DNA from: Methanomassiliicoccales archaeon
Lineage (GTDB): Archaea > Thermoplasmatota > Thermoplasmata > Methanomassiliicoccales > UBA472
Assembly: GCA_025457905.1 (NCBI GenBank)
Contig: JALOTM010000046.1
Location: 1 to 6,731 of the forward strand
Length of the DNA: 6,731 bases
Direction of reading: 5' to 3'
In this document: piece after piece, positions 5,660 to 6,731 of the stretch
Position numbering within the stretch: position 1 is the stretch's first letter
Layout: each line of letters starts with the position of its first letter
Translations under genes and position numbers: made by a program
Notes under the pieces: model-generated
Seen by the model: the letters and a program-made list of their open reading frames with translations, nothing else
Database searches by the model: none
What the model was told of the DNA's origin: nothing

Positions 5660-6608
5660 ACCTGACTATCTGAGTGCCGGCCCTGCCCTCCAGGGCTTGC
5701 TCGATCCTATCGGTAGAGGTGATGATTGCTCTCTCCCCTCCGTTCTTCAGGAAGTATAGCGCGGCCTCCACCTTCGGCCCCATGCTGCCGGGGGCGAACT
5801 GCCCCTGGTCGAGATGGGCCTGCATCTCCTCCACGCCAACCTGGCCCAGTGGTCGGGGATTCCTGCCACCGAAGTCAAGATAGGCGGCGTCCACGTCCGT
5901 GAGCATGATGAAGAGCCTCTCCTGGATCCCAACAGCCAGCACCGCCGCGGCCAGGTCCTTGTCCACCACTGCCTCCACGCCCTGGTAGTGGCCGTCCCTC
6001 TCGATCACCGGGATGCCTCCCCCTCCGGAGGCCACCACGACCTCGGTCTGGTTCTGCCCTCCGAACACCAGCCGGCGGATGCCTCCGCACTCCACAATCC
6101 TGGTCGGCCGGGGCGAGGGCACGACGCGCCGGTATCCGCCCCGCTTCTTGTCGAGCATGAACTCCCAGCCATGCGTCCGCTTCAGCTCCTCCTTCTCGTC
6201 TTGGTCATAGTAAGGGCCCACGGGCTTGGTGGGCTGCTCGAAGGCGGGGTCGTCCTGGTCCACGACCACCCGGGTGAGCACACAGGTCACGACCTTGCGC
6301 ACGCCTGATTTGGTAAGGGCCTCGGTCAAGGCCTGCTGTATCATGTACCCCAGCTGGCCTTGGGACTCGGCGACGCACACGTCCAAGGGCATGGAGGGCA
6401 CCTTCCTGCGGGCCATGTCGTTCTGGATCAGGATGTTGCCGACCTGTGGGCCGTTGCCATGGGTGAGGACGATGTCGTAACCCGCGGAGATCATGCGCGC
6501 CAGATGTGCACAGGTCTCCCCAAGGTTGCGCATCTGGTTTTGGTAGGTGGCCTCTTCACCCGCCTTGATGATGGCATTGCCTCCGATGGCGATGACCGCG
6601 GTCCTCAT
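5658..6608 (-). CDS. arcC: Carbamate kinase
   Basis: This cytoplasmic enzyme of the amino acid kinase fold interconverts carbamoyl phosphate plus ADP with ATP plus carbamate. In fermenters it ends the arginine deiminase pathway and yields ATP; in some archaea it has been proposed to make carbamoyl phosphate. The 316 residues cover the whole family: AIGGNAI (7-13), THGNGPQVGN (49-58), ESQGQLGYM (81-89), PTKPVGPYY (126-134, with Lys128), VPSPRP (163-168), GGGGIPV (195-201), VVDKDLAAA (214-222, with Lys217 and Asp218), LTDVDAAY (236-243), GSMGPKVEAA (274-283), and the closing GTQIV. No key residue seems lost. The start is the ATG at 6608, behind GGTG nine bases upstream, with a TATA-like box further up. 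Neither arginine deiminase nor ornithine carbamoyltransferase is in the window, so the source of carbamoyl phosphate cannot be seen. The DRG GTPase gene follows after 10 bases. Confidence 0.96.
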   Translation of the reverse strand: MRTAVIAIGGNAIIKAGEEATYQNQMRNLGETCAHLARMISAGYDIVLTHGNGPQVGNILIQNDMARRKVPSMPLDVCVAESQGQLGYMIQQALTEALTKSGVRKVVTCVLTRVVVDQDDPAFEQPTKPVGPYYDQDEKEELKRTHGWEFMLDKKRGGYRRVVPSPRPTRIVECGGIRRLVFGGQNQTEVVVASGGGGIPVIERDGHYQGVEAVVDKDLAAAVLAVGIQERLFIMLTDVDAAYLDFGGRNPRPLGQVGVEEMQAHLDQGQFAPGSMGPKVEAALYFLKNGGERAIITSTDRIEQALEGRAGTQIVR

Positions 6609-6643
6609 GTGTCTTTACACCGAGCAGGTTTTTTGAGACTAGG

Positions 6644-6731
6644 TTACTTGTATATGACCTTTGCTACCTCGGAGGGCCCGGCTCCGATCATCTGGAACGA
6701 CCTTGGGCGAGGACCGGCCTTTTTCAAATTC
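6644..6731 (-). CDS. Probable C-terminus of an unidentified upstream gene (partial)
   Basis: One minus-strand frame is open from the window edge (first full codon at 6730) to TAA at 6644-6646. It would encode 28 residues ending in FQMIGAGPSEVAKVIYK. The composition is protein-like, with a hydrophobic-helical end and mostly G or C in third codon positions, as in the neighbouring genes. A second minus-strand frame is also open here, but reads as a polar, Arg/Ser-rich string. If real, the gene ends 35 bases before carbamate kinase. I do not recognise the family from so short a piece. Confidence 0.42.
   Translation of the reverse strand, partial: NLKKAGPRPRSFQMIGAGPSEVAKVIYK
6649..6656 (-). promoter_or_regulatory. 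TATA-like box of the carbamate kinase-DRG operon
   Basis: On the minus strand CATATACA is followed by a predicted start site near 6626, about 18 bases before the ATG at 6608. The leader would include GGTG at 6618-6621. The box overlaps the last codons of the probable upstream gene. Confidence 0.42.

Noticed and set aside
4526..5665. Long plus-strand open frame opposite the DRG GTPase gene
   Set aside because: It reads as a His/Val/Asp-rich string with no motif and is the mirror of a certain gene in GC-rich DNA.
6676..6725. Plus-strand terminator made of GGCCCGG and CCGGCC followed by TTTTT
   Set aside because: No plus-strand gene precedes it, the stem needs a bulge and a long loop, and the same bases fit the C-terminal codons of a minus-strand gene.

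Overview
The window is a GC-rich archaeal chromosome segment, almost fully coding, with short AT-rich spacers that carry TATA-like boxes. The gene content fits an archaeon: an archaeal-type RNase HI, a DRG-family GTPase with a TGS domain, a compact HisRS, a MtaA/MtbA-like member of the UroD family and a carbamate kinase. Several starts lack a Shine-Dalgarno and have a TATA-like box about 25 nt upstream, as in leaderless archaeal transcripts. My best guess is a Thermoplasmatota archaeon, perhaps near Methanomassiliicoccales. That is an inference from general resemblance and GC content, not from a marker gene.

Layout. Positions 1-675 run on the plus strand: the C-terminal bulk of an RNase HI (cut by the window edge), then a 66-residue dodecin. 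Positions 676-870 are a 195-base non-coding gap between convergent genes, with a TATA-like box and nested inverted repeats that could be a small structured RNA. From 871 to 6608 all genes are on the minus strand. In transcription order they are carbamate kinase, DRG GTPase, a cystathionine gamma-synthase/lyase-type PLP enzyme, a UroD/MtaA-like methyltransferase-family protein, and histidyl-tRNA synthetase. At the far right an open frame that stops at 6644 is probably the C-terminus of one more minus-strand gene.

How the genes work together. Only carbamate kinase and the DRG GTPase look like a tight operon: there are 10 bases between them, and the ribosome-binding site of the second touches the stop codon of the first. 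The other minus-strand genes each have their own promoter-like box, so co-orientation need not mean shared function. The PLP enzyme beside a methyltransferase-family protein could hint at sulfur-amino-acid or methylthiol metabolism, but this is speculative.

No mobile element, CRISPR array, defence system or tRNA is seen. The features most worth checking are a dodecin lacking the usual flavin-stacking Trp and Gln, a UroD-family protein whose zinc motif reads H-x-D instead of H-x-C, and the possible structured RNA at 781-861.
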